A stretch of 41,887 bases of DNA from Bacteroidales bacterium (GTDB lineage Bacteria; Bacteroidota; Bacteroidia; Bacteroidales; VadinHA17): positions 1 through 41,887 of the forward strand of contig JANTHB010000026.1 in assembly GCA_024762655.1 (NCBI GenBank). The letters are read 5' to 3'. The notes beneath the pieces were generated by a model. The model was not told the DNA's origin. It worked only from the letters and a program-made list of their open reading frames with translations, and did no database searches. A program made the position numbers and the translations under genes. This document shows positions 23,304 to 32,353 of the stretch, in pieces (position 1 is the stretch's first letter; the number at the start of each line of letters is the position of its first letter).

Positions 23304-25337
23304 ATGGACACAATCGCCAAACGGGCTGCCGACAACATCAGGATCCTGTCTGCCGCCATGGTTGAGAAAGCCCAGTCGGGCCATCCCGGCGGAGCTATGG
23401 GTGGGGCTGATTTCATACATATCCTCTATTCCGAGTTTCTGAACCTTGATCCTTCGGATATGATCTGGACCAACCGGGACCGTTTTTTCCTGGATCCCGG
23501 TCATATGTCCCCCATGCTCTACTCCGAACTTACCCTGACGGGACATTTCTCGCTGGAAGATCTGAAAAACTTCCGGCAATGGGGCAGTCCCACGCCGGGA
23601 CATCCGGAGAAAGATCCCAGGAGGGGTATTGAGAACACCTCCGGGCCGCTGGGGCAGGGTCATGCTATGGCTGTAGGAGCTGCCATAGCCGAGCGTTTTC
23701 TGGAAGCCCGTTTCGGCAACTGGATGGCACACAAGATTTATACCTATATCTCCGACGGGGGTATCCAGGAAGAGATTTCACAGGGAGCAGGCCGCCTGGC
23801 CGGGCATCTGGGACTCGGCAATCTCATTATGTTCTATGACTCCAATGATATACAGCTCTCTTCCGAGACCAGCGATGTGACCTCCGAAAATACAGCCATG
23901 AAATATGAAGCCTGGGGATGGCATGTACAGTCCATCATCGGGAACGATCATGATGCGATCCGGAAAGCTTTGCGTGAAGCACAGAAAGTAACGGACAGGC
24001 CTTCCCTGATCATCGGGAAGACAGTTATGGGCAAAGGGGCCGTAGATGAAGACGGGAACAGTTTTGAACGCCAGGTATCCACGCATGGTATGCCGCTGAG
24101 CAAAGCAGGTGCCGACTTCAAAAAGACCGTGGAGAATCTGGGGGGAGACCCCGACAACCCGTTCATGATTTTTCCGGAGGTATCGGAATTCTACAGCAAA
24201 GTGCTGAAAGAAAAACGGGAGTATGCCGAATGGAAAAAAGAAGAACAGGCCCGGTGGGAAAAAGCCAATCCGGAACTGTCGGAGCAATGGAACCGTTATT
24301 TTTCAGGGACTCTCCCCAAACTGGACTTCAGCGAGATCAGCCAGAAAGAGAACATTGCCACCCGGGCTGCTTCGGGAACGGTACTGGGCTGGCTGGCCGA
24401 CAAGGTCGATAATCTCCTCGTTACCTCTGCCGATCTTTCCAACAGTGACAAAACGGATGCTTTTCTGAAAAAAACCAAAATACTGAAACGCGGGGATTTC
24501 TCCGGCTCTTTTCTTCAGGCCGGCGTTTCCGAGCTGACCATGGCCGCTGTGGCCAACGGCATCGCACTACACGGAGGGATCATCCCGGTCACCGGAACGT
24601 TTTTCGTCTTTTCCGATTACATGAAGCCTGCGGTACGTATGGCTGCCCTGATGGAGTTACCGGTAAAATATGTTTGGACCCATGATGCTTTCCGTGTTGG
24701 AGAAGACGGGCCTACACACCAGCCGGTAGAGCAGGAAGCCCAGATCAGGTTACTGGAGCAGTTAAAGAATCATTCTCACAGGGATTCTTTGCTGGTGCTG
24801 CGTCCTGCTGACGCCCAGGAAACCACCGTAGCCTGGAAACTGGCATTGGAAAACCGGAATGCACCTACGGCACTCATTCTTTCCCGCCAGGGCATCAAAG
24901 ACCTTCCTGCCACCACTTCCCGGTTTCAGGAAGCCCTCCGGGCCGGCAAAGGAGCCTACATTATTTCCAGGGATCCCGGTAAACCTGACGTAGTACTCGT
25001 CGCCAACGGATCCGAGGTCTCCACGCTGGTGGAGAGTGCGGAGATCCTCAGAAAGGAGAAAAGCCTTTCCGTGCAGATCGTATCAGCCATATCCGAAGGC
25101 CTTTTCAGACAACAGCCTGAAGAGTACCGCCGGGAAGTATTGCCTGAAGAGATCCCGACTTTCGGTCTGACAGCAGGACTGCCCAACACGCTGCAAGGTC
25201 TGGTGGGATGCATGGGTTTTGTTTACGGGATGCGTTCCTTCGGATATTCCGCCCCCTATAAGGTACTGGATGAAAAAATGGGATTCACCGGTGAACATAT
25301 TTATGAAGAGATCATCGCATTCCTGGAGATGAAGTAA
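23304..25337 (+). CDS. tkt: Transketolase
   Basis: A 677-residue complete transketolase. The N-terminal domain has AQSGHPGGAMGGADF (about residues 23-37), GPLGQG, and the ThDP-Mg motif written ISDGGIQEEISQ...FYDSNDIQLS, in which the canonical first Gly of GDG is Ser, as I recall for other Bacteroidota enzymes. The middle pyrimidine-binding domain has FLQAGVSELTMAAVANGIALHGG, with the conserved Glu that activates ThDP, and THDAFRVGEDGPTHQPVEQ. The C-terminal domain follows from about residue 545. It moves two-carbon units among pentose, tetrose and hexose phosphates in the cytoplasm and would take up the ribulose 5-phosphate made by Gnd. It is the last gene of the operon, with a strong terminator 14 bp after the stop. 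Confidence 0.97.
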   Translation: MDTIAKRAADNIRILSAAMVEKAQSGHPGGAMGGADFIHILYSEFLNLDPSDMIWTNRDRFFLDPGHMSPMLYSELTLTGHFSLEDLKNFRQWGSPTPGHPEKDPRRGIENTSGPLGQGHAMAVGAAIAERFLEARFGNWMAHKIYTYISDGGIQEEISQGAGRLAGHLGLGNLIMFYDSNDIQLSSETSDVTSENTAMKYEAWGWHVQSIIGNDHDAIRKALREAQKVTDRPSLIIGKTVMGKGAVDEDGNSFERQVSTHGMPLSKAGADFKKTVENLGGDPDNPFMIFPEVSEFYSKVLKEKREYAEWKKEEQARWEKANPELSEQWNRYFSGTLPKLDFSEISQKENIATRAASGTVLGWLADKVDNLLVTSADLSNSDKTDAFLKKTKILKRGDFSGSFLQAGVSELTMAAVANGIALHGGIIPVTGTFFVFSDYMKPAVRMAALMELPVKYVWTHDAFRVGEDGPTHQPVEQEAQIRLLEQLKNHSHRDSLLVLRPADAQETTVAWKLALENRNAPTALILSRQGIKDLPATTSRFQEALRAGKGAYIISRDPGKPDVVLVANGSEVSTLVESAEILRKEKSLSVQIVSAISEGLFRQQPEEYRREVLPEEIPTFGLTAGLPNTLQGLVGCMGFVYGMRSFGYSAPYKVLDEKMGFTGEHIYEEIIAFLEMK

Positions 25338-25351
25338 TAATACATTTTAAT

Positions 25352-25384
25352 AAAAAAGCCCGCTCTGCTGAACGGGCTTTTTTT
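25352..25384. terminator. Bidirectional intrinsic terminator between tkt and tlpA-like gene
   Basis: Stem GCCCG / CGGGC with flanking A6 and T7 runs that extend the pairing, loop of 10 bases. It ends the operon on the plus strand and also serves the convergent minus-strand gene ending at 25409. Confidence 0.92.
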
Positions 25385-25408
25385 ATTGTATGGCTGTGGT
25401 ATTGACAA

Positions 25409-26500
25409 TTAATCCAACAACTCCGCCAGTTTCTTTTTCAAGGCTTCTCCCCTGAGGTTCTTGGCGATGATCCTGCCCTCTTTATCCAACAGGAAATTAG
25501 AGGGAATGGAACGCACTCCATACGCTTTGGCGACCTCTGCTTTCCACCCTTTCAGGTCGGAAACCTGTGTCCAGAGCAGTCCGTCTTTTTTGATGGCTTT
25601 AATCCAGTTGTCCCGGTCATCATCCAGAGAAACGCCTATGATATCAAACCCTTTGTCATGATATTTTTTATAGGTTTTTACAAGATTGGGGTTCTCGGCA
25701 CGACAGGGGCTACACCAGGCAGCCCAGAAATCAATCAACAGATAATGTCCGAAAAGGGAAGAAAGGCTTACCTCTTTCCCCGTGGTATCAGGCAGGGTGA
25801 AGTCCAGGGCCGGCTGACCTATGGCTACTTTTTTCTTGGCCTCGGCCCATTCACGTAATTCCCTGACAAAACTGATCTGATTAAAAGAAGTGTCCAGCTG
25901 ATCAAGATATTTTTCCATCTCTTCCCCTTCCATGCTATAAGCCATGCTTCTCAACAAATAAGGAGATACCAGAGACTGCGGATGTTCCTCCATGAATTTT
26001 TTCTCAACCTCTTCCTGGGCTTTGGTGATTGAGTCGTACTGATCCTCTATCTTTTTCGCTAGGTCTTCATTCCCTGTCATTTTAGCCTGCTGCCACTGGC
26101 CGTACAGGTCTTTAAATTGTTTCTCAAAAGGTTTCATGGTCTCCTGATAGGCATTATATTCATCCTGATAAGGAGAACCTTCAGCTTTTGCAAGCCAGAG
26201 AGAATCGACATTCCCGGTGATTCTTAGCTTATTGTTTTCAAGGAACAACAACAGGTAACCACGTTTGTCCTGTACCTGAAGATAATACAAATCGGGATGC
26301 TCCAGCGTTCCTTCCATTTTGAAGTTTCCATCTTTTATCTCGGCCGAATCAACGTGGACAATTTCCTGATTTTCTTGTTTTGACAGATAAACTTTCCCCG
26401 CCACAGCCCCATCCAGGTGGCCTGTGATCTCATACCGGGGCGTATTGTTACAGGCCCAGAAGCCTGCAACCATAACCAAAAGAATAATAACTTTTTTCAT
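25409..26500 (-). CDS. TlpA-like thiol-disulfide oxidoreductase lipoprotein (DUF4369 + thioredoxin fold)
   Basis: A 363-residue envelope protein. Lipoprotein signal MKKVIILLVMVAGFWAC with Cys17. Residues about 22-110 form a DUF4369 domain (YEITGHLDGAVAGKVYLSKQEN). A charged helical linker of about 100 residues follows (coiled-coil-like, KKIEDQYDSITKAQEEVEKKF). The C-terminal AhpC/TSA-type thioredoxin domain (from about 225) has the active site WAAWCSPC, where WCxPC is kept with Ser in place of the common Gly, and the cis-Pro segment VRSIPSNFLLDKEG. It probably reduces or isomerises disulfides in the periplasm or keeps cytochrome or substrate cysteines reduced. Such lipoproteins are numerous in Bacteroidota and the individual partners are unknown. 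It stands alone, 104 bp from meaB. Confidence 0.93.
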   Translation of the reverse strand: MKKVIILLVMVAGFWACNNTPRYEITGHLDGAVAGKVYLSKQENQEIVHVDSAEIKDGNFKMEGTLEHPDLYYLQVQDKRGYLLLFLENNKLRITGNVDSLWLAKAEGSPYQDEYNAYQETMKPFEKQFKDLYGQWQQAKMTGNEDLAKKIEDQYDSITKAQEEVEKKFMEEHPQSLVSPYLLRSMAYSMEGEEMEKYLDQLDTSFNQISFVRELREWAEAKKKVAIGQPALDFTLPDTTGKEVSLSSLFGHYLLIDFWAAWCSPCRAENPNLVKTYKKYHDKGFDIIGVSLDDDRDNWIKAIKKDGLLWTQVSDLKGWKAEVAKAYGVRSIPSNFLLDKEGRIIAKNLRGEALKKKLAELLD

Positions 26501-26604
26501 TAGTTAAGAATTAGATGTTTAAAATAAAATACCACAAATAGTTGTTTTGCTTTTGTAAAGGTTGTAAAGATAGGGATAAACAATTGATTAAAAAAGTGTT
26601 TCAT

Positions 26605-27678
26605 TTAACAAAAATAATTTGAAAGTATATCCCGGGCTGCCTTGTAGGGGTCTGCTTTTCTGTCCAGAACCACCTTCTCTGTCTCTGCAATTTTTTTCCT
26701 GATTTTCTCATCTCCGTAAAAGTGTTGTTTCAGTCCCTCGTTCAGGGCCTCAAAAAACCAGTAACGTGCCTGCTGTTTACGTCTTTCGTCAAAATAACCG
26801 TTTCTTCTGGTAAAAGCCACATATTCCAGTATGGCATCCCAGGCTTCCGTAATCCCGTTATTTTCAACTACCGAACAGGTTCTCACGCGTGGCAGCCATC
26901 CGGAGGCAGGTACGGGGAAAAGATGCAGCGCCGATTCGTATTCTTGTACCGCTTTGGCTGCCGCTTCCCGGTTTTCCCCGTCGGCTTTGGTGATAAGGAT
27001 CATATCCGCCATCTCCATAATTCCTCTTTTCATGCCTTGTATCTCATCGCCGGCACCGGCCAGCATCAGTAACAGGAAAAAGTCAACCATAGAGTGTACA
27101 GCCACCTCGGACTGTCCCACCCCGACGGTTTCGACAAAGACCACCTCATAGCCGGCCGCTTCGCACAGCAGGATTGTTTCACGGGTTCTTGAGGCCACGC
27201 CTCCCAGTGAACCTGCCGTGGGGGAAGGTCTTATAAAAGCATTCGGACTGGCTGCCAGTCTTTCCATGCGGGTTTTATCCCCCAGGATACTCCCTCCGCT
27301 TTTCTGGCTGGAAGGATCAATGGCCAGAATGGCCAGTTTTTTTTCATGCTCCGTCAGATAAACCCCCAACGACTCTATAAAACTGCTCTTCCCTACCCCC
27401 GGGACCCCGGTGATTCCGACACGTATACTCCCGCCTGCATGAGGCAGACATCCTGCCAGTATCTCTCCGGCAAGGGTCTGATGGTCCGGCAACGCACTCT
27501 CCAGCAAAGTGATCGCCTGACTTAACAGGGAAATGTCGCCGGCAAGAATACCCAGAATGTAGGCTTCCGGAGCCAATAGTTTTTTCTTCTTCCGTATATA
27601 ATTACTGACCGCATCGGGATTGACGCCCTGCGACAGAGGGGTTTCTTTCTTTTTTTCTTTCCCTTCCACTTCTGGCAA
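26605..27678 (-). CDS. meaB: MeaB/ArgK-type P-loop GTPase, methylmalonyl-CoA mutase chaperone
   Basis: A 357-residue GTPase of the G3E family. Walker A is GVPGVGKSS (about 90-98); switch and other G motifs include DPSSQKSGGSILGDKTRM, FIRPSPTAGSLGGV, VETVGVGQSE and ITKAD. The C terminus has the helical dimerisation arm. It protects and loads adenosylcobalamin on methylmalonyl-CoA mutase during propionate/succinate metabolism in the cytoplasm. The mutase genes (mutA/mutB) are not in this window. There is no ATG at the N terminus: the frame starts at TTG 27678, with a GTG at 27669 that has a better-spaced AAGG upstream, so the true start may be three codons later. A terminator of the upstream DUF1573 gene separates the two genes. 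Confidence 0.93.
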   Translation of the reverse strand: MPEVEGKEKKKETPLSQGVNPDAVSNYIRKKKKLLAPEAYILGILAGDISLLSQAITLLESALPDHQTLAGEILAGCLPHAGGSIRVGITGVPGVGKSSFIESLGVYLTEHEKKLAILAIDPSSQKSGGSILGDKTRMERLAASPNAFIRPSPTAGSLGGVASRTRETILLCEAAGYEVVFVETVGVGQSEVAVHSMVDFFLLLMLAGAGDEIQGMKRGIMEMADMILITKADGENREAAAKAVQEYESALHLFPVPASGWLPRVRTCSVVENNGITEAWDAILEYVAFTRRNGYFDERRKQQARYWFFEALNEGLKQHFYGDEKIRKKIAETEKVVLDRKADPYKAARDILSNYFC

Positions 27679-27701
27679 CCTTGTTTCAGTGACGAAGATA
27701 T

Positions 27702-27731
27702 AAAAAAACGGGATGCAAGAATTTGCATCCC
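27702..27731 (-). terminator. Intrinsic terminator of the DUF1573 gene
   Basis: Read on the minus strand: GGGATGCAA, loop attc, TTGCATCCC, then G and a run of seven T. A 9-bp perfect stem 26 bp after the stop at 27757, upstream of meaB. Confidence 0.9.
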
Positions 27732-27756
27732 ATGAATGTCAAACCCATCTGGTTTG

Positions 27757-28860
27757 TTATTTTTTCTCTGCCGGTGGCTCCACAATCCCTGTAATCCGCA
27801 ACATGGTAGTCGGAGAATCCGGATCGTTGGTGATCACCGTAATGGATTTACTCTGGCGGCCCTTATAAGCGCCCGTATGGAATATTGCTTTGATATTGCT
27901 GGATTGTCCCGGCTTGATCACTTTCTCTTTCGGGCTGACAGCAGTACACCCGCAACTTGAACGCACTTTGTGGATCACCAGATCACTCTTGCCGGTATTG
28001 GTAAACACAAATTCATGCTCCACTTCGGAACGTTGCGGAGCCTTTCCAAAATCATAACTTTTTTCCTTAAAACTGATATGAGGAGCCTTGGCCCGCTGTT
28101 CGGGGGTGAGTTTACTGAAATCCTGCTCTATGGAAGCGGAAACCACCAGTCTTGAATTACTTTGCTCTTTCCCGTTGAGCTTCATCCATACCCGGTCAAT
28201 CACAAAACCCCAGTCGTTTTTCTTACTTGCATCGTACGTCACCTCGATGTACCCTTTCTGGTTGGGTTTCAGAACCGGGGGCACTGCTTTTAACGTAAGA
28301 TGGGGCGGAACCCTCGTGAATTCGATCTTTATATCATGGTCTGAGGTATTAATGAGCTCGTCTCTCCTCACTTTTTTCTGGTTCTTGTATGTCCTGGTAA
28401 AAGCGATATGGTTGGTTTTCAGCCTGAGGCCCTCAATCTCGTACGGATAAATATCCTTTACCGTTTTTGGACGAGGCTCCACAAAGCCCATGATCCGCAA
28501 CATCACCGGTCCGGAGGAAGCATTGGAGTAAATGGTAATGGTTTTGGAAAACTTGTTGGGCCGGTTTCTCGGATTATAGGCTACCCGGATAAAGCCTTCC
28601 CCTCCGGGAGGAATCGGCTCTTTCGACCAGGTAGGAGTGGTACACCCACACGAGGACACCACCCGCTGTATAATCAATGGCTGACTTCCTGTATTCCTGA
28701 ATTTGAAATCATGGGTGACAACCCCAGCCTCCTCCTTGATCTTGCCGAAGTCGTAGATCTTCTCCTTAAAAGCAATATTCGGCGCTTTCTGCTGGGAAAA
28801 GACCGGAAGCCCAAATGCCATTATCGCAATGAACATTGAAAGTCTGTAATAACTTTTCAT
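27757..28860 (-). CDS. Secreted protein with two DUF1573 domains
   Basis: A 367-residue exported protein with signal peptide MKSYYRLSMFIAIMAFGLPVFSQQ. It holds two DUF1573 (Ig/HYDIN-like) domains, each starting with the pattern IAFKEKIYDFGKI.EE / ISFKEKSYDFGKAPQRSEVEHEF and containing the family's cysteine motif: VVSSCGCTTPTW near residue 70 and VRSSCGCTAVSP near residue 305. Between them (about 130-255) is a further Ig-like segment without the CGC motif. DUF1573 proteins are abundant in Bacteroidota, sit in the periplasm or at the surface and have no established biochemical role; the paired cysteines may bind metal or heme-like ligands (speculation). The gene is monocistronic, with its own terminator. 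Confidence 0.88.
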   Translation of the reverse strand: MKSYYRLSMFIAIMAFGLPVFSQQKAPNIAFKEKIYDFGKIKEEAGVVTHDFKFRNTGSQPLIIQRVVSSCGCTTPTWSKEPIPPGGEGFIRVAYNPRNRPNKFSKTITIYSNASSGPVMLRIMGFVEPRPKTVKDIYPYEIEGLRLKTNHIAFTRTYKNQKKVRRDELINTSDHDIKIEFTRVPPHLTLKAVPPVLKPNQKGYIEVTYDASKKNDWGFVIDRVWMKLNGKEQSNSRLVVSASIEQDFSKLTPEQRAKAPHISFKEKSYDFGKAPQRSEVEHEFVFTNTGKSDLVIHKVRSSCGCTAVSPKEKVIKPGQSSNIKAIFHTGAYKGRQSKSITVITNDPDSPTTMLRITGIVEPPAEKK

Positions 28861-29040
28861 TTTCTATTTTTTTATTGGTTAATAAAATTTACTTCTTTTA
28901 CATGCATATTCAATAAAGTAAACAAACCGTCCTTTTTTACGTTCAAAAATTAAAGAAGTTCAATTTTATAAAATATAAATTAAAATTTAGCTGATTTTAA
29001 CTATTTTTAACGTTTCTCATGTAATGTTTTTTTGGCTTTT

Positions 29041-32000
29041 ATGAACCGTGAAAGAAAATTGAGGAGAAAGGTATTGTGGGAGATGTTTTTTCTCACGGGA
29101 CTGCTGATTGCCGGAATGCCGGCCCGGGGTCAGTTTTACAACGGTCATCAAATGACTTTCGGGAAAAACAGGGTTCAATACAACACTTTTTTCTGGTCTT
29201 TCTACCGCTTTGAACAGTACGATGTTTATTTCAACGAATACGGTCGTCAACTGGCCGATTACACCGCCGAAGTGGTCCGGAAAAAACTTTATGAAACAGA
29301 AGATTACTTTGACTACACCCTGAATAAAAGACTTATCTTCCTGGTGTACAACAAGCTGTCGGATTTTCGTCAGAGCAATATCGGTCTGGAAGGGAAAAAT
29401 GTTGAAAACAACATAGGAGGGATCCGGTATGTAATAGACAACAAGGTGTTTGTGTACTTCAACGGAGATCATATCCGGTATGACCGGGAGATCGGGGCAG
29501 CCATCGCCCAGGTATTGATCAATGAAATGATCAACGGAGGAGACCGTAAAGACCAGGTCTCCGCCTCAGCGAGGATCTCTCTCCCCGACTGGTTCACAAA
29601 AGGCCTTATCTCTTATGTCTCCGACCCGTGGGACCTCACCCTCGACAACAGGGTCAAAGACGGGATCTTAAGCAAAAGATATAAGAAACTAAATCACCTG
29701 GAACGAGACGATGCGGTTTGGGCAGGACATTCTTTCTGGCGTTATATTGCAAAAGAATACGGCGATGCGGTAATCCCTAATATCCTGTACCTGACACGTA
29801 TCAACAAAAATCTGGAAAAAGGGTTTTATTATGTGCTGGGCAAGAAGATTAAAGAGTTGTCGGCCGACTGGGTGGCATACTACAAAGACATTTATGCACC
29901 GGAAGAAGAAGGAAGGGAAGATTCTGCAGGAACGCCCCTCCTTAAAAAGACCAAACCCAAGCATGTCTATAAGCAAATTAAGGTCAGTCCCGACGGAACA
30001 CACATTGCTTATGTAACCAATGAACTGGGGAGATACAAAATCTGGATGTACGACCTGCGCACCCATAAAAAGAAGAAGATCTATGCGCATGAACCCCGTG
30101 TCGAACAGATCATAGACTATTCTTATCCGGTGGTTGGCTGGTATCCCAACGGTCGCATGCTGGCTTTTATCGCCGAGCAAAACGGCGGCCTGGTCCTGTT
30201 TTTTTATCGGCTGGATTCCAGAAAAATAGAAAAAATAAATCTTCTATATTTTGAGAAAATTCTGGATTTTGACTTTTCCGATGACGGAGCACAGATGATT
30301 TTCTCGGCGGTCAGGAGCGGCCAAACCGATCTTTACGTCTATGACCTGGCCTCTGGTACCAATGTTCAGCTGACCAACGATCTCGAAGATGATCTGCATC
30401 CGCGTTATATCAATCATTCGCAACAGATCCTGTTTAGTTCAAACCGGAGCTCCGACACCCTGCTTCCAAAACAGGCTGTTTCCAGGCCCAAAACAGTTCC
30501 GTATCACGACCTGTTTATCTATGACCTTAAAACCAAATCCGGCGTTCTGAAGCGTCTGGCCGAAGGGAAATACCGGGATAAAAAATTTCCTGCCCAGGCC
30601 GGGAATAAGGAATTCCTTTACCTGGGTGATCAAAATGGTATTGTCAACCGTTATGCCGCCATCTTTGACAGTGGAATTGCTTACATTGATACAGCAATAC
30701 ATTACCGCTATTTCACCGTTTCCAAACCATTGACCAATTACAAACGCAATATTCTTGAGCAGGATTACTCTCAGGAATCCGGACTGGGTGGAGACATTGT
30801 TTTTACCAAAGGAAAATATATTCCCGAATACGACACGCCCGATCTGCGGGATAAGCCTTTCGGGGACTCCCTGACACCAACCGCTTACAGAGAGGTCATG
30901 AACAAGCAATATCGCGCACAAGACAGTCTGGAGCAACTCCGGCAGCGGCTCATTGCAGAAGACCGTCTGCGGCGCGATACCCTTACCAGGCCGTTGTATA
31001 CCTATTTCGAAGATAAGAACCTGATTGATATCAACCATTATATCTTTGAGCAGGAAAAACAAAATTATTACAACCATCTCATCCTGGGAAAATATGCGGA
31101 TGTAGATCTCGATACGGCAAAAATGAAATTTCCCGCCATTCGTATCTATGAGACCTCTTTCTATCAGAATTATTCTTCCAGTCAGCTTGATTTCAGCTCC
31201 CTGAATAATACTTATCAGTACTTCAGCGGCAGCGGGATGTATTACAACCCCGGGATAAACGGTCTTTTTAAAATCGGGGCAAAAGATCTTTTTGAAGATT
31301 ACAGAATCACGGCCGGTTTTCGCTTTTCGGGCGACTTTACCAGCAATGAGTACCTGGTCAGTTTTGAGAATCTGAAAAAAAGACTCGACAAGCAATTGAT
31401 CTTTCACCGGCAGAGCTACAAAGCCAATAATAATCAGACTAACTCGTACGAAAAAGTCACATCACAACAGATTTTCTTTATTGCCAAATATCCTTTCAGT
31501 CAGGTTATGGCCGTACGTGCCACGGCCAGCTTGCGGACCGACAGAATGGTAGCCCTCGCCACCGACAATGCCAACCTGCAACGACCCAATACGTTTATCC
31601 CCTGGGCAAGTGCAAAACTTGAGTATATCTTTGACAACACCCGTTTCAGAACCGTCAATATCTTTTTCGGTACCCGTCTGAAAATATTCGGAGAAGCTTA
31701 CTATCAGCTTGACAACTGGAAATCGGATGTATTTATCCTGGGTGCCGATATTAGGCACTATCAACGTATCCACCGTGATTTTATCTGGGCTACCCGTCTG
31801 GCCGGCAGTTCCTCTTTCGGACATTATAAACTGTTGTACTATATGGGCGGAGTGGATAACTCCCTGCTGAACATGTTCAATCCGGGAAAAAACTTCAACC
31901 AGAATATCCCGGTAGATTATTCCCGCCACTATATCTTCCAGACCCTTGCCACGGATATGCGTGGATTTCATCAGAACATCCGTAACGGAAGCAATTTCAT

Positions 32001-32349
32001 TCTGTTAAATTCCGAACTCAGGCTGCCTCTTTTCAGATACCTGGCCAATCATCCTCTGGGCTCCAGGTTTCTTAACAGTTTTCAACTGGTGGGATTTGGC
32101 GACCTGGGCACGGCCTGGAACGGCCTCAGCCCCTATTCCGGACAAAATGCCTATGACAGAAGGGTCATCAAAAACGGTCCACTGACCGTCACGCTGGAAA
32201 CCAACCGGGAACCTTTCGTGGCCGGTTTCGGCTGGGGAGTCCGGGCGTTGGTATTCGGATATTTCCTCCGTTTTGATATGGCCTGGGGGGTGGAAAACTT
32301 TATCGTCCGGCCACATATGTTCCATCTATCATTTGCTACTGATTTTTGA
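29041..32349 (+). CDS. Outer-membrane protein: peptidase-MA-like N-domain, TolB-like propeller and C-terminal beta-barrel
   Basis: A 1102-residue secreted protein; ATG 29041 gives a signal peptide ending near ARGQF. Residues about 40-270 (FYRFEQYDVYFNEYGRQLADYTAEVVRKKL..., later SLPDWFTKGLISYVSDPW) resemble the metallopeptidase-like 'MA' module seen in Bacteroidota propeller proteins, though a HExxH zinc motif is not visible. Residues about 310-560 are PD40/TolB-like propeller blades (QIKVSPDGTHIAYVTNELGRYKIWMYDLRT, FDFSDDGAQMIFSAVRSGQTDLYVYDLASG). After a Gln/Arg-rich linker, the C-terminal ~380 residues look like a beta-barrel related to the Omp85/surface-antigen type, with SELRLPLFRYLANHPLGSRFLNSFQLVGFGDLGTAW and a final Phe (LSFATDF), the outer-membrane insertion signal. 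Function unknown; perhaps assembly or transport at the outer membrane. It is followed 4 bp later by the TauE-like gene. Confidence 0.85.
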   Translation: MNRERKLRRKVLWEMFFLTGLLIAGMPARGQFYNGHQMTFGKNRVQYNTFFWSFYRFEQYDVYFNEYGRQLADYTAEVVRKKLYETEDYFDYTLNKRLIFLVYNKLSDFRQSNIGLEGKNVENNIGGIRYVIDNKVFVYFNGDHIRYDREIGAAIAQVLINEMINGGDRKDQVSASARISLPDWFTKGLISYVSDPWDLTLDNRVKDGILSKRYKKLNHLERDDAVWAGHSFWRYIAKEYGDAVIPNILYLTRINKNLEKGFYYVLGKKIKELSADWVAYYKDIYAPEEEGREDSAGTPLLKKTKPKHVYKQIKVSPDGTHIAYVTNELGRYKIWMYDLRTHKKKKIYAHEPRVEQIIDYSYPVVGWYPNGRMLAFIAEQNGGLVLFFYRLDSRKIEKINLLYFEKILDFDFSDDGAQMIFSAVRSGQTDLYVYDLASGTNVQLTNDLEDDLHPRYINHSQQILFSSNRSSDTLLPKQAVSRPKTVPYHDLFIYDLKTKSGVLKRLAEGKYRDKKFPAQAGNKEFLYLGDQNGIVNRYAAIFDSGIAYIDTAIHYRYFTVSKPLTNYKRNILEQDYSQESGLGGDIVFTKGKYIPEYDTPDLRDKPFGDSLTPTAYREVMNKQYRAQDSLEQLRQRLIAEDRLRRDTLTRPLYTYFEDKNLIDINHYIFEQEKQNYYNHLILGKYADVDLDTAKMKFPAIRIYETSFYQNYSSSQLDFSSLNNTYQYFSGSGMYYNPGINGLFKIGAKDLFEDYRITAGFRFSGDFTSNEYLVSFENLKKRLDKQLIFHRQSYKANNNQTNSYEKVTSQQIFFIAKYPFSQVMAVRATASLRTDRMVALATDNANLQRPNTFIPWASAKLEYIFDNTRFRTVNIFFGTRLKIFGEAYYQLDNWKSDVFILGADIRHYQRIHRDFIWATRLAGSSSFGHYKLLYYMGGVDNSLLNMFNPGKNFNQNIPVDYSRHYIFQTLATDMRGFHQNIRNGSNFILLNSELRLPLFRYLANHPLGSRFLNSFQLVGFGDLGTAWNGLSPYSGQNAYDRRVIKNGPLTVTLETNREPFVAGFGWGVRALVFGYFLRFDMAWGVENFIVRPHMFHLSFATDF

Positions 32350-32353
32350 GATT

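Noticed and set aside
30439-31407. Minus-strand frame of 322 codons within the outer-membrane protein gene
   Set aside because: Antisense to a continuous 1102-codon gene and without family features.
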